This document shows, in pieces, positions 15,601-30,489 of a stretch of 64,000 bases of DNA (positions are counted from its first letter, which is position 1; every line of letters begins with the position of its first letter). The notes beneath the pieces are model-generated. The model had not been told where the DNA came from. It saw only the letters and a program-made list of their open reading frames with translations, and ran no database searches. The DNA is from Diplosphaera chodatii (Eukaryota > Chlorophyta > Trebouxiophyceae > Prasiolales > Stichococcaceae). Location of the stretch: the NCBI GenBank assembly GCA_032358165.1, contig JAALGY010000012.1:2666001-2730000 (forward strand). Reading direction: 5' to 3'. Both the position numbers and the translations under genes were made by a program.

Positions 15601-16992
15601 CAGCACCGGCGACAGGGAATGCTGCCAAGCATTAGTGGGGATCCCAAGGGCGACAGTTGGGCCTGCAGCCTCTGAGCCCCACACATAGCAGTCGCCAGGA
15701 ATGCGGCCCGCCTGGACGGAGGTCCCTGACGCTGTGCGACCCTACAAGAGGCATGAGCAAGCAGCTGTGAGTGCGTCTGCTTGAAGAGTATGACCTCGGT
15801 ACTGTGACATGTAGACGATGTGCCCAAGCAGTGGACGGACATTGGCCGGCCTTGACAACAGCGTGTATCACTGCAAAGCTCATGCACATGCGCAGCAAGC
15901 TCACCGCAACAGCGCTGCCAGCCTGAGACGCCGGACTGTCAGGTACTGCTGAACCAGTGCTGGACCGCACCAACATAGGCTCACTAATGGCGAGTGACAG
16001 GTCAGACCCGAGGGGCCCTGTGCGACCAGCGGCAACTGCTGCCGCCTTCTGGGCTGTGTGCCTGCTGAACGAGCTGGCAGAGGGCACTCCTGTTGGACGT
16101 GTCTGCAAGTGCTCGAAAAGTGCCTGCAGGAAGGTGGTGTTGCATATGCTTAAAATCCTAGTCTGCGACCTGAATGACAACAATGCTGCTGTTCGATCAG
16201 GCCGCATGCATGTCTGTACCTTGATACCAAAGTACCAGTACTCGAAGTCACGCTGCGTGGGACATGTCAGGTCCAATGTGCGCACACTGTTCTCCTCCTC
16301 ATATACAAGGGAGAAGGACAGGTGGGCACGCGCAGGCTCTGGGTGTCGCGCAAATACATCTGTGACCTGCCCATGAACCAGCTGCAGGGGCACCACACAG
16401 TAGTCATATGGTGCCATAGTCGTTTGGTGCTAACTGCGGAGGCCTGCAGGTCATTTGTTCTCGAGTTGTGCTGCTGTGCATGCACAGAAACTTGGCAGGG
16501 CCGAGTGCGCACGTTTTTGATGTCGTTGATGTTGATGCTGCGGTTCCTGTTGTCCTTGGACATCCAGGTGAGCCGCGTGTCGTTGTCTGTGATGTGGAAC
16601 AAGTGCACCTGCACACCTAGCATGCAGTGGTCACAGCCTGCACAGCTGCAAGTGCTGGCTGCGCCACTGTGCAGCACATCTCACGCAAAGCTCGCACCTT
16701 GGGCTTGCCCTGCCGGCCATGCTTCCAAAGATTCCCACCCTGCACAAGCGTGGGATGGATAACCAAATTCGACAATGTCGCTCTTTTCATGAGCCTCTGT
16801 CAACCTGTCAAATGCACAAGCAATCTAAAACTCCTTTCGCCGGAAGCAGGATGTCACCTTGCGCAGTGCCGTCAGAAGTTCCTCCAGCGGCCGCTGTGTT
16901 GCTGGCTGGGCGCGCTCTACGTTGTGGCCAAGCTGCGGAACGAAGGCTTGTATGCCGCTCCCAGCTGTCTGCAAGCCGATCTGCAGCTGCAT
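9660..16992 (-). CDS. PH domain and RCC1 beta-propeller protein with Ser/Ala-rich tail
   Basis: Resembles the N-terminal half of plant PRAF proteins (PH, RCC1, FYVE, BRX), which are linked to membrane phosphoinositides and small-GTPase control. A tentative start at 16992 begins MQLQIGLQ. The PH domain follows across several exons: LEELLTALRK, NLWKHGRQGKPKVRA, VHLFHITDNDTRLTWMSKDN, and RDFEYWYFGIKVQ near 16225. RCC1 blades include DCYVWGSEAAGP (about 15690), GGELYTWGFGCGARLGHGH (15410), DGCLYTWGDGAAGHLGYGHP (15160), GRLFTWGDGFAGKLGHG (14880), GTLFTWGGHFSGKG (14350), GHVFQMGETGATGG (14040) and WGCGSRGQLGSG (13510), enough for one seven-bladed propeller. Then come a Cys-bearing stretch (CPGCDKTGAPCPTC, about 12880), a short coiled coil (YISHLEGEVARLQQLLQ, about 11670) and a Ser/Ala-rich tail ending LDLPPWQS at 9660. 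A proper FYVE finger was not found. The tail exon (9660-10622) opens after an intron and is joined by inference. Confidence 0.8.
13334..13361. repeat. 14-base direct duplication
   Basis: Two perfect adjacent copies of GCTGGGTGGATGGC within the PH-RCC1 gene, probably in an intron or exon edge. Confidence 0.9.
14401..14464. repeat. short tandem repeat, unit AGGCGCTAGTATC plus 1-2 bases
   Basis: Four consecutive copies of AGGCGCTAGT(A/G)TC with period 14-17 and slight variation at the end of each unit, followed by a partial fifth. It lies in an intron between RCC1-encoding exons. The embedded GGCGCTAG core is close to a palindrome. Confidence 0.9.
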
Positions 16993-17565
16993 GGCCTGAC
17001 AGACCAAAAGGAACATGGTGAACCGCTACATGTTCACATTCCATGGCGGCAAGGCATGTCATACAGCATTAATGCCGGTCTTCTTGATATCACCGGACTT
17101 CCATCCCTACTCACCATGCTGAGGCCTTGCAGCAACTTGTGTCACACCAGCAGCAGCACGCGGTAGTCTGCCGTGCAGCAGGTCAACCTGATCCACAGCA
17201 TGCGACACAACGTCCGGGCTTTGCGGCGTCCTGACGTCTCGCTGCAGCAGCGTATTGCCGGTAGACAACAGTTTCGTTCACACTGTCATTATGGGTCATG
17301 GCAGAGACTACTGACGGTTTCTGTATCGATGACAAGCAAGCACAGGTGCCACCGTGATCGAAGACAATGCACACCGCTTCATCGAAAACCGTTGCTAGAC
17401 GTTCAAGACGGTCTCTCAAATGACTTCTGCCACTGCTAATCGGCAACTGTGCGCAAGTCGTGCAGTCGGACTGTTAGTGTCTAGCGGATGACTAAGGGTG
17501 GCGGAAGGTTGGCGGAAACCAGAGCTTGAGTTTGCGTTTCCTGCTGGCGCTGTTTACATGTTACA
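16993..17565. other. intergenic, upstream of PH-RCC1 and downstream of SPF45
   Basis: Lies between two minus-strand genes. It should hold the PH-RCC1 promoter, and possibly an unrecognised non-coding first exon. Two TGTAA motifs on the minus strand (17561-17565 and 17554-17558) follow the SPF45 stop closely and could be chlorophyte-style polyadenylation signals. Confidence 0.45.
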
Positions 17566-19394
17566 TCACGCTTCTTCTCTCGCTGGATCGGGCGCGAAAT
17601 CATTTGCCTGAAACCTTTCCTCTGAAAAGAATGTCGCCCGCACTTGCCGCCCGCCAAAGAACCGGCCGCCAAGATCCACAGCCGCCTGCACATTTGCGCG
17701 AATTCCCGTTTGTCTACAAGCATGCATGAACTGCAGATGCCTGCTGTCACATGGAAGCTGTCGTCACATCATCAGCGAACAGCACCTTGATGGCAGCCTC
17801 CTGCCGCTCGAACGATACGAAGATGCGGACAGCCAGGTCTGCCGGGAAGTTGGGCTCCGTGACCTCGAAGATGACAACACCACTGACGGCGCCATACTTG
17901 TTGGTGCACTCCATGCCAACCTCCTCCTCTAGGTTGCCGTCCACTTGCCCTGGCCCAACCTGTGCAGCGAACCGGACATGTTGCTGGACACTGCGTCCAT
18001 CACGGTCTAGCACCGCATCGTACCTTGCCGCATGTATGCATAGCACATCGGTTAGAGGCGTGTGCGATGCATTGCACAACACTCCGACTGTCACCATATT
18101 GCGCAGCAGCACGACTTTCGATGGCGTGCCTTGGATGACAGTGCCCTGCACGGAAATACTCTTCTATCATTGGCGCTTCGCTGTGAACATGCATCGGTGC
18201 CTGTGCAACACCTGACTGATTTTGACAGCATGCAGTGGTCACCTTTGGCTTCTGCTCTGCATTGCCGTGCGTGATGATGCCATGCCGACCGTCACGCTTT
18301 TGAGCTATGAGGGGAGCTGCAATGCCCTACAGTCAGCAGCCGAACTCCATGGCTCCTTCCCAGAGCTCCATTAACTCCACCTTGGGATGCAGCCGCCTGG
18401 GCCACCGGGAAGTCATATGCACCAGCGCATGGTCATGAAGCTGAAGACAGTCAGGTTCACGGTGCACCTGTTGCTCTCTCCCAAGCCCACCGCCCCGCCA
18501 GCCCATCTTCTCCATCATCTTTGCAGCAAGCCCCATACCACGGGCATCTCCACCAGCACCCCCCTGGTCATCTGGTTGCCCTGCAGTACCTCCCTTCCCA
18601 AGCCTGTCGAAGCAGAATCACAGGCAGCCGTTTTGCATCTGATGACATCTGATGTCAACGCCATCAGCAACTTCAGGACTCAATCGCCTTGATGTCCTGC
18701 ATGTAGGAACACAGTAATCACATGCATTGCAGACCTGCCACGCCGCAAGTACGCCTCTTCTCCTGATGCAACTGCCGCTGGCGAACCCATCGAGCCATTC
18801 TCGCTGCCAGCCATGTCCTTGGCAGCGTCTGGCGCCTGATCCCGGGCTTCATCAGGCCGTGCCGCTTCAAGTGCAGACGCAGCTGCTTCCGCCCGGCGCA
18901 TCGCCTCCTGCCGCTCGGCTTCCCGTTCCGCCTCTTTGCGTGCCTCCTCACGCTGGCGGCGGATGGTCGCGTAGTCGTTCGGCCGCCCAGGGTCGTACTC
19001 ATCCCGCAGCGCGGCACCATTGACAGACAGGAATGATGTCACGGCGAGCTCAGCCGCAGGGCCTGATGCGCCGCCACCTCGCCCACTGCCACCGCCACGA
19101 GCCGCCTGGGGCCCGCGTCCTCGACCTGAAACCATCGCGGGCCTCGTGCAAGTTTGGCACACGAACCATCTTCACTGAGCGGATGACAGGCACTTCTGAT
19201 ATGCCGCTCGTGTGGCTTCGCCTGGAACAGACACCTGCTCTTAGCACGGATGGCGGCATCGCTGGAGCAGGTCGCTTGGCCGGCACATGCAACTGGGGTC
19301 TGCTCCATCCGCCGCCAGTACTGGACGCTTGCGCCTTGTCGCCTGAACCTGTATCCTTTGCATCTGGCAAGTCTCCATACAGCCCCCCAAACAT
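17566..19394 (-). CDS. DRT111: splicing factor SPF45 / DRT111 (G-patch plus UHM RRM)
   Basis: Nuclear splicing factor that acts at the 3' splice site through a U2AF-homology motif. The chosen start at 19394 gives MFGGLYGDLPDAK, which matches the plant DRT111 N-terminus (M.GGLYGDLP). An in-frame upstream extension is possible but less conserved. Next come YDPGRPNDYATIRRQREEAR (near 18980), an Arg/Glu/Ala helix, then a G-patch near 18510 (AAKMMEKMGWRGGGLGREQQ). The RRM spans later exons: VVLLRNMV, GPGQVDGNLEEEVGMEC, GVVIFEVTEPNFPADLAVRI and FVSFERQEAAIK. The final exon, 17566-17685, encodes AAVDLGGRFFGGRQV and ends PAREEA before the TGA. The RFF triplet is the RXF motif of UHM domains. The domain set is complete, so this looks like a working orthologue. 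Confidence 0.93.
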
Positions 19395-19989
19395 CAGCGA
19401 CGAAGCTTCCTGAGGTATGCGTTCACACACGCTCAATCAAAGCGCATGCAAATGCACCTCTATGCTTGACGAACAGTGCATGCCAGGCAGCATGACTGTG
19501 GGCTGACAAAATCAAGGTAGATCACTGCGTGAATGTCACAGGGAACAGAGCGTTGCAATGATACGGTGTCTGAATGCCAAGCTCGCTCGCAAAACGGGTG
19601 TCAAGACGCTAGGTTTGCAGCATGTATGCATGTCGAAGTGGACGACTCAACGTGCCACACTTCGTTTTGTGCAATTGTGTAATCCCCTGCTGCACGTGAG
19701 CAAATCATGATTGCGCTTCCCGAGCCGTCAACAACTACACTGCCGGAACGAATGCAGCGGCGACAACAACGTTGATAACAGCCGATCAAACGCACGCATG
19801 CGTGCTACATGACCAGTTTGCCTGGTGCGGCAAATCACTCTGTGCAGCTGCATCTTCCTATCATGTTATATCAAGTCTGCTTTGCTTAACAGATCGATGG
19901 CAGCATTGTGCTGAAGGCATTGTAGCCCAGCTGATCTATGACAGCAGCATCGCCACCTCAAAGCATAGATCAAATTCGGTGATAGTAGC
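19395..19989. promoter_or_regulatory. divergent promoter region, SPF45 / cpSRP43
   Basis: 595 bases between two opposite start codons. Promoters and 5' UTRs of both genes are inferred here. No specific motif was recognised. Confidence 0.5.
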
Positions 19990-22667
19990 ATGGTTATGCG
20001 CATTGGCAGACTAGGCTTGTGGCAGCAGCAAACGCCCTTGCACACTTCAGCACGGTCAAGATGCGTTCATGGTACCATCGATACACTGTCTGGCGGGCAG
20101 CATGCCTCGGTCGACAGGATGCCGGTGCCAGCACAGCGACAGCAGCTTTCGGTGGCATGGTCAGGTGCCATGCGTGTCACCATGCAAGCCGCACCAAGCA
20201 GCGACATGCAGTCAGAGCACGCACAGACCAGTACAGAAGCACCGCTTGAAGCTGCAAGCACAAGTGCGGCTGCGGAAGGCGATGGATCCAGCATGGCAGC
20301 GCTGACGCCGGGGGCTGTGGCAGACGTTGAGGAGTTGTGCGGCGTCCGTGTGAAAGTAGACGACCTAGGACAACCACTGGTGGAGTACCTGGTGCATTGG
20401 AAGGTGAGCAGTTCACGCGAGCAAGTCCAACAGCTGCATGAAGCACAGCGCACCGTCCTGTACAGGGGCCTGATCCAGGGTTGACCTCAATGTGCAGGAG
20501 GGTGACCACCATACATGGTAAGCTGTTGTGTTGCACTGTCATCCATTTGTACATCCCAACAGTCATTCCAATGAAAGCCTGATGCCTGATCTCTATGTGC
20601 CCCTGAGAGCAGGGAGCCTTCTGAAAATGTTGCTGAGAATCTTCTCCGAGATTATGAGGACAAATGGTGGAAGGCCAGCCGCGAGGTGATTCGGCGTGGA
20701 CATCGCTCACTGTTGCCAAGTCGATCACGCCTGAGGAAGCTTGTGGAGTACTCTGAGGATGTAGACTTTGGCCAGTGAAATGTGCAGGGGGATGAGACCA
20801 CACTATTTGCCATGCTCGGTGGTGGCCGGCGCGTCTTGGCACAGTCTGTGGATGAAAACCGTCGTAGGTGAGACCTCCACCCATGTGCATGCTGCCTGGC
20901 AACCAATCAGCTACATGTTGTTGTAGATCATTCCTGCAGTGCCAGACAGCAACAGGCTAGCACATGAGCATGTCAAGAACGGTGCCACGTCATATCGCAA
21001 TGGTGCAGTGCGCTGCACTTTGCGGCGGCAACAGGCAATGTCAGAGTGACACGGATGCTGTGCGAGGCCGGCGCTGAGATTGACCTCAGAGACAAGGATG
21101 GTGAGAAGCCTTGGGCCACTGCCCTTGCAGCCGTGTCATCGTCGACATGATATGAAGTGCTGATCAGGTTGTGCAGCCTGCCACTCCAGATCAGGGCAGC
21201 AATTGGGTTGGTGACCGCAGGGTATACACCGCTGCACATGGCGTCCGGCTATCTGCACACACCTGTGGTGGAGCTTCTGCTGGCATATGGCGCGGATCCC
21301 GAGGTTGACTGCTGCAGATGCAGCATGTGTACAGGACCCCGGACTTACCGTGCATGCAGTCAGACAACAGCTGCTGCGATTTGGCAGTCACTTACGTCAC
21401 ACTTCCATGGTGATGCAGATCCGCGACTTGGAAAGTCGCTCAGTGCTGGACCTGGTCGAGGGGCTGAAGGGGAACATTCCCAACGATGCTGCCGTCGCGC
21501 AGCGCAAATTTGCTCTGGAGCGCTGTACTGAGATATTGACAGGTGGGGCTGCACGCACGCCATTGTATGTGCGTATGTGCTCCTGCATACTATCAGTCTT
21601 CCGTCCTGCTGCAGACAATGATGTCTCCTATCAAATGTCAATCTCACACGTTCATCACACTGTCATGTTGAGTTTCATGTGCCTAGATGTCAACAGTTGC
21701 CCACTGCAGTCATGGCAGATGCCAGCTGACGGATGCCTGCAGCCAGTGACAACACTAATCTAGCCATCCATTGCTGCTGACAGACCAGCCCTTTCTCGTT
21801 TCACAGGCACGCTGTACGACGAGCTGGAGCCGCGGCAGCTGCTGGACGTACGCACCAACGAAGATGGCAGCAAGGACTTCCTGGTGCAGTGGCCCGATGA
21901 CGCGCCCGACTCCTGGGTGGGTCCCGACCGTGCTGGCAGCATGGCACCCCATGTGCCTGGGCAGTGTATATGCAGCAGCAGCTTGTTGCATGCGTGCTGG
22001 TCTGTGTGTCTTCAGTGTGGAATCCTGCTTGGTCAATACTAATCGTCATCGATGCCAAGCTCCATGCACAGCAGGCCGTGCGCCAGTCTGCGAAGGCGAG
22101 CAGCAACCTGCAGGGAATGCATATGATTGACTGGGGCACCGTGTCAAGTGCAGGCTTGAGCGATGTTTACCGCCTCTTGTGTGCAGGTGAATCAGGCGTT
22201 CATTGCAGAGGATGTGCGCGAGGATTTCGAAGCAGGGCTGGAATATGCTGAGGCCTCCGAAGTCATGCGCATGGTGCAACGCGGTGACCAGCGGCAGTAT
22301 CTGATCAGGTCAGCTGGTGCCGCAGTGCCAGCGAGCAATGGTTGTCGGCCTACCGGCAGGCTGTTGAGGCCCGCCAGCAGCAGTGTGTTTCCTCTGCCCC
22401 GCAGGAGTGACACGGTGCAACAACAGGTATGAAACATTGTTTTTGCACAACGGCTGCATCACTGTACGTTCCCGTGGCTGCAGGTGGACAGACTCCGACC
22501 GGTACCCTGACAGCTGGGAGGACGAGGAGAATGTGTCACCAGCGATGGTGGCGACCTGGGAGGCCAAGCAGGGACCGCAGGCGTACCACCAAAACGGTGC
22601 AGGGCCTACGCGGCAGCAGAGCGGGCAACAGAGGCAGCGTAGGAGGCCGGTGCCCGCGTCAGGGTAG
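19990..22667 (+). CDS. cpSRP43: chloroplast signal recognition particle 43 kDa subunit
   Basis: Stromal chaperone that, with cpSRP54, carries light-harvesting proteins to the thylakoid translocase Alb3. Exon 1 (19990-20403) has a transit-peptide-like Arg/Ser/Gln-rich leader of about 60 residues, then chromodomain 1 (VEELCGVRVKV, VEYLVHWK). A 20-base exon (20498-20517) and exon 20613-20685 complete it (EGDHHTWEPSENVAENLL, YEDKWWKASRE). Ankyrin exons follow: GDETTLFAMLGGGRRVLAQS (20788-20867), SALHFAAATGNVRVTRMLCE (21009-21100), GYTPLHMASGYLHTPVVELL (from 21221), and RDLESRSVLDLVEGL with a capping helix (about 21420-21540). Chromodomain 2 is YDELEPRQLLDV, DFLVQWPDDAPDSW and VNQAFIAEDVREDFEAGLEY. 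Chromodomain 3 is RQYLIR followed by WTDSDRYPDSWEDEENV. A basic Gln/Arg tail ends at 22667. The architecture equals that of Arabidopsis cpSRP43. Confidence 0.94.
20498..20517 (+). other. 20-base micro-exon of cpSRP43
   Basis: Bounded by TGTGCAG and GTAAGC, it encodes EGDHHT plus two bases of a Trp codon finished by the next exon. It supplies the DGxxxxW loop of chromodomain 1, including a tryptophan expected in the aromatic cage. Confidence 0.85.
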
Positions 22668-23835
22668 CAGGGCTGGGCTCACTCCTTGGAAGTCTAGCAC
22701 GGTTGGGTGTGGTGGTCTCTTGTCACAAGTGACAGCACCGCTGCTGTGCTTCCAATGTGTGCTTGTCCTTGACGTTCGGGGGCCAACAGGCTATTGACAT
22801 CCCGCGCATGCCGGGCGTGCGCAGAAGCCCCATGATTGCAAACCTCCTGTACAACCTGACTGCGCTCGCTCTGTATGATCTTCTGCTTCATGGACTTCAG
22901 AAGCAGAGGCGCAGAAGCAAAAGCTGCCCTTAGTCAAACCTTGCACTCAGCTGCTAGTAACAGAAGCGGACGGCCTTGCCGAGCAACAAGGCGTTCGGTG
23001 TCACAATGTGGAGCAGCGTGGCTGCGGCAGCTCGTTGAAGGATGAGGAGACGGATCTTGCACTGTCTGAGTACCATACAGATCACATCTGAAATTGTCAA
23101 CACGTTTTCTTGATCAAGCACACAACGTTCAACTGACGGGTTATGTGGCGCTCTTGCGTGCATGTAGAACCTGTATCTGGCTCTCGTATACATCTCTCAA
23201 GGCATTCAAGCTGGTACAGGGTGTTACAGACATGTGGGCACACATTGTGGGGTTCTAGTTGGACGTGTCCGGGTGCCCGGACACACGCTGGAGGGACGCA
23301 TCCCTCGCTGTGGGCCTGTGGCCTCCCGGATGATACTGCACTTGCACTCCACAGCACTTGATTCACATTGCATTGCAGGGCAGTCAATAACAGCATCAGT
23401 TCCCAATCCGCGTGTGTTGTCCGGCTCCGCACATAATTGTGCCAAGGTGTGGAACCTCGCGCACTATTGGGCTTTGAGTGCCACGCTCAACACAGAAGAC
23501 GCAAGCAAGCCGTGAGGTGACGGCACGAAACCTTATACTCTGGGCACTGGGGTAGAGGGTGGCTGCGTAGCGTTGTGGGGTGAGGGCACGACGGGATGAC
23601 CATCCAAAAGGTGCGACTCAAGCACATATCAGTGCCCGTGCATGTTCGGCAAACAGGAGTCTCCTCCTCACTGGCGAATCTGGTGTGTGACGTCGCGCGG
23701 ACGTTGTCCACGAACCTGCCTGCAATGCGCCAGGGCAGGTTGCCTTGCAGGCGTGGTGATCCAGTATGCGGTGGATGCACCTTGTGGCGTTAAACAAGCT
23801 TTGTTACATCAGTGCTTAATGACTCGCGCAAGCCC
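22668..23835. other. intergenic, cpSRP43 to UDP-galactopyranose mutase
   Basis: About 1.17 kb between two plus-strand genes. It holds the cpSRP43 3' UTR and the mutase promoter. A 5' coding exon for the mutase upstream of 23836 cannot be excluded, because an AG lies just before the Rossmann exon. No repeat or RNA gene was seen. Confidence 0.45.
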
Positions 23836-27130
<3,295 letters not shown>

Positions 27131-27921
27131 TTGCGACATCACATCAGGGTTCTTCCGGCGGGGTCCTTCCTTCAGTCATCACACTGTTCTTCAGTATAAC
27201 CAACCGTGACGTTTCAAAAGTATGTATTGCTAGTTTAGGTGCTTGACATTTGTTGCCTCCTGCTCAAAGATGTGATGTAAAGTACTTTCAGGCAATCACA
27301 TCACCACATGGGATGCATACCGACGCTCCACATCCAGCAGGAGGTTGTGCATACAGCGGTGTGCACACTATTGCTGGAGGCAACGAGGTATGTCAACTGA
27401 GCGATCAAACCACGTGGTTTATTTGATGACTGTGCACAGTACCCTTGATGACTTTGGCGCTGCGTGGTGACAACAAGGTCTATTGAGTGTACCGTGAAGA
27501 TGCTCACGACAACTATCTGCACCAATGTCAGCGCTGACAGACGAAAACCCTAATCTGCTAACGAAGTAGTTGCGCTAAAGTGCGCGATGGTCTGTGCATA
27601 TGCTCTGTGTTGTACTTTTGGGGCACCCATCTGACAACAGCCCTCCCTGTGACAACACTCTTTATTAGCTAACTGTTCGAAACGACCTCCGTTAGCTGCG
27701 CCACATGCATCACGGCAAGCGCTACGCTTCAGATCGGTATCTTCTGTGTTGATCCAGAGCGTGTTGAGGTTGCTCGCGGCATGCATCTCAGCCTTTTGCT
27801 TGCTGAAACAGCCTTGTGATTTGAACGCAAGCACCGCAGTGTCTCGGCACGCGAATCCTACAGCTGTGCTGACCCTTGACTGCGGTAACTGTGTTGATCA
27901 GCTGCATGCAACACCCGAGTA
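27131..27921. other. intergenic, mutase to O-FucT-like A
   Basis: About 790 bases containing the mutase 3' UTR and the promoter of the next plus-strand gene. It is noticeably more AT-rich than the coding regions. No further gene was recognised. Confidence 0.45.
27276..27280 (+). terminator. candidate TGTAA polyadenylation signal of the mutase gene
   Basis: TGTAA, the usual chlorophyte poly(A) signal, lies about 150 bases after the stop codon at 27130. Short motif, so weak on its own. Confidence 0.35.
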
Positions 27922-30489
27922 ATGACAGGCTTGTTTCGGCCATCACAGCTGGCCAATAGCCTGTCATGGATACGTCTGACATCAATCATCAGCGTCTTCT
28001 GCTTGGCAGCGGCAACAACGACTCTATGGCTGCAGTCACACCGGCGGATTGGTGCGCAAGACACCTGCCTGACCGAGCCGACACTGGCGTGTGAACGCGC
28101 ACTATGCGCCGCACGGCCGCACAATCATACGTCATCACTGTCGTGCAGGCAGCAACGAGGCGCAGCTTGCTCTGCATCCAGCTGTACGAGCTCACATTGA
28201 CCGCCTACATGGGATGGCAGAGGGCCTGCAGGTCAACCTCACACGGATGTTTGGGCAGTATGACCCAGACTGTAAACCAATGCCGGTCATCAGACGAGAA
28301 GCCCGGCGGAATGACCAGCTGCCAGCATTTTCATCGCCGGTCAGCCTCCCCGATGTTGCTGCCGGCGTTAGTGCGGCGGAACAGCACCTTCCGCCAGCAA
28401 ATTGGTCTGCGGAGCTGCCAGACGGATTTGACTGGCGGGCGTATGTGCAGTACCATCCAGAGTGGGGCAGCGAGCTCGACTGCGAGTGGAAAGCGGCAGA
28501 ACACTACAAGCGGCACGGCGCACCCAGTGGCAAGTGGTACTCGAGGCTGCGTGTCATCCTCCGCTACACAGGTGTGATGGCTTTGGCTTTGCTGCGCTTT
28601 TACGTGTGGATGCTGGGCTGTGAGCGAGTCTGCTGTCTTCGCAGATGCTGCATCCGTACAGCAGGGAAGACAGCAGACCTGCTCACGGGCCAAGTTGCCA
28701 ACCATGGCCTGCGGAGGCCTGTTCCTCCTATGTGAACCTGCGATGCTCTGAAGTGCAAATGATCGACTGCTGGCCTGCATGCAGTGCTTGGAGGTTTGAT
28801 CAACCAGCAGCTGGGGCACATCTCGGTGTTCATGCTGGCAGCAGCAACTGGGGCAGAGCTCATCGTGCCGCCCGCATTCACACGCGGCAGTTTTGCTGTC
28901 GACGAGCATGCCACGCCATGGACACCACTGCCAGTGGATGAGCTGCTCGACATGCCGGCAGTCACGAAATACTGGCAGCGGCGTGGCATCATTGTGCATC
29001 CGGTGCGTGCCTGCCCTGTAGTCTGCAGTCGGCAAGATGGCGGCCGACCATGCGATATGTCACGCCACATGGTGCCCAGCACCTTCAACCTGAAGGAATA
29101 TGTGCACAGCATTGCTTTGCTGTGACTCGTTGTATGCTCCTATGTCCAGTCGCCAGAAATGCTGCCTGAGCCGAGTCGAGGGGCGCCGGATCAGGTTTAC
29201 ACGGGCAGTGACCTGCGGCCGGAGCTGAAAACTTGGCTGCCTGTCGGTGGCTATGATGCACGAGACCTGGATGATGTTGCCGAAGCGCTACGGATTGCAG
29301 CAGTCGGCCATGCTGAAGTCAAGCGTCGTGAAAACTCCAGCATCGACATTCCCTATGTGGTTGTTGACATTCCAGGCTGGGTGTTCGCCATCAATTACAC
29401 AAGGTGTAGTGCTCTTCTCTGCGCCGCAGCTCACTGTTACCTCATGCTGGGCTGCATGCCCCCACTTTTCTGGTGATGCTTACGCAAAATACTTGTGGCT
29501 GCTGTGTCTGGCTCAGAGCACGTCCACACCCGTTCTTCGATCTTTCTGCCTGCAGCTCGCCACAGCTGGCCTGGGAAACTACAGGCAGTCTGCAGTTTGC
29601 GCCCACACTTGTTGCGCAAGCTGACAGTATGGTCGAGCAGATCAAGAACCGCTCCTCAGAGTTCAACGCAGTGCACCTTCGCATAGAAGCAGATATGGCA
29701 GCTGCTCCATGGCTCTTTGACGAGCCACTGGGCGATCCAGAGGCAAGCACATGCAAGCTGAGGATAGCCTCCGCCTGGTGCATCCGTGCGCATTGGTCTG
29801 CTGCCATGCCATCGTTGCTGTCTCAACATGTGTTGCTCACTGTTGGGACCTTCCTCCTGTGCAGAACATCCTGTCCATATACCTGAACACTATGCGGCAG
29901 CTGAACTTTTCTGACACTGTGGCAGTGTATGCAGCCAGCGGCCTGTTTGCATATGATCAGTCCAGTGAGCCAAGGCTGCATGAGCAGTCTAGGCTGCAAA
30001 TGCACTGCGTTGCTGGTGAATGTGCAGCGACATCAGCCTGTGCATGATGTATGCCTTGTTGCCCCCGAGCAAGGCCACAGAAGGACGGATGTGTGCTTGG
30101 CAGGTGTTGCACACATTTCAGGCAAGATGACTGAGGCTGGCCTTTGCAAAGCTATGTTGCATCGAGAAGCCCTTTTGCCGGCAAGTGTAGAAGCAGGTGA
30201 TGCGCTCAAGAGTCCCCATCACAGTGACTGCGGTGATGCAACGACCAGCGAATGCTTAAACAGCAGTGTTTCTTGTGATCTTTTTGCATGGTATGCTGCA
30301 GGGCTGACACCGATTCAACGGTCAGCGATAGACTTCCTGGTGATGACCCACAGCCAGCGGTTTGTAGGGCTCTCCGCCTCGTCACTCTCCAGCTTCGTGA
30401 TGTACTACCGCATGCAGAACGGCTTTGCACCTACGACGAACATGTTTGTGGGCAGAAGCTGGATCGTGAGGATGTGTGCACTTATCTGA
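27922..30489 (+). CDS. O-fucosyltransferase-like glycosyltransferase, copy A
   Basis: Probable secretory-pathway glycosyltransferase of the O-fucosyltransferase (PF10250-like) superfamily. The donor and acceptor are unknown. The ATG at 27922 opens a short basic start and a hydrophobic segment (TSIISVFCLAAATTTLWL) suggesting a signal anchor. Exon 2 contains LTRMFGQYDPD and a small module, LPDGFDWRAYVQYHPEW through AAEHYKRHGAPSGKWYSRLR. The catalytic part includes GGLINQQLGHISVFMLAAAT (the GxxNQ-like first motif), PPAFTRGSFAVDE, LPVGGYDARDLDDVAEALR, EFNAVHLRIEADM (the HxR-like motif), NFSDTVAVYAASGLFAYD and the C-terminal RFVGLSASSLSSFVMYYR, matching the FVG..FSSF block of O-FucTs. Exons are interrupted at the same places as in copy B at 61254. 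The C-terminus after FVGRS is not conserved between copies and may be mis-spliced here. Family membership is likely; function is inferred. Confidence 0.78.

Noticed and set aside
20177..20902. 241-residue open frame on the minus strand
   Set aside because: Antisense to cpSRP43 exons, whose plus-strand frame matches a known family at every block; the antisense protein resembles nothing.
27922..30489. Copy A of the O-FucT-like gene as a pseudogene of copy B
   Set aside because: All conserved blocks stay open with matching exon borders and mostly conservative substitutions; only the last few residues are doubtful.
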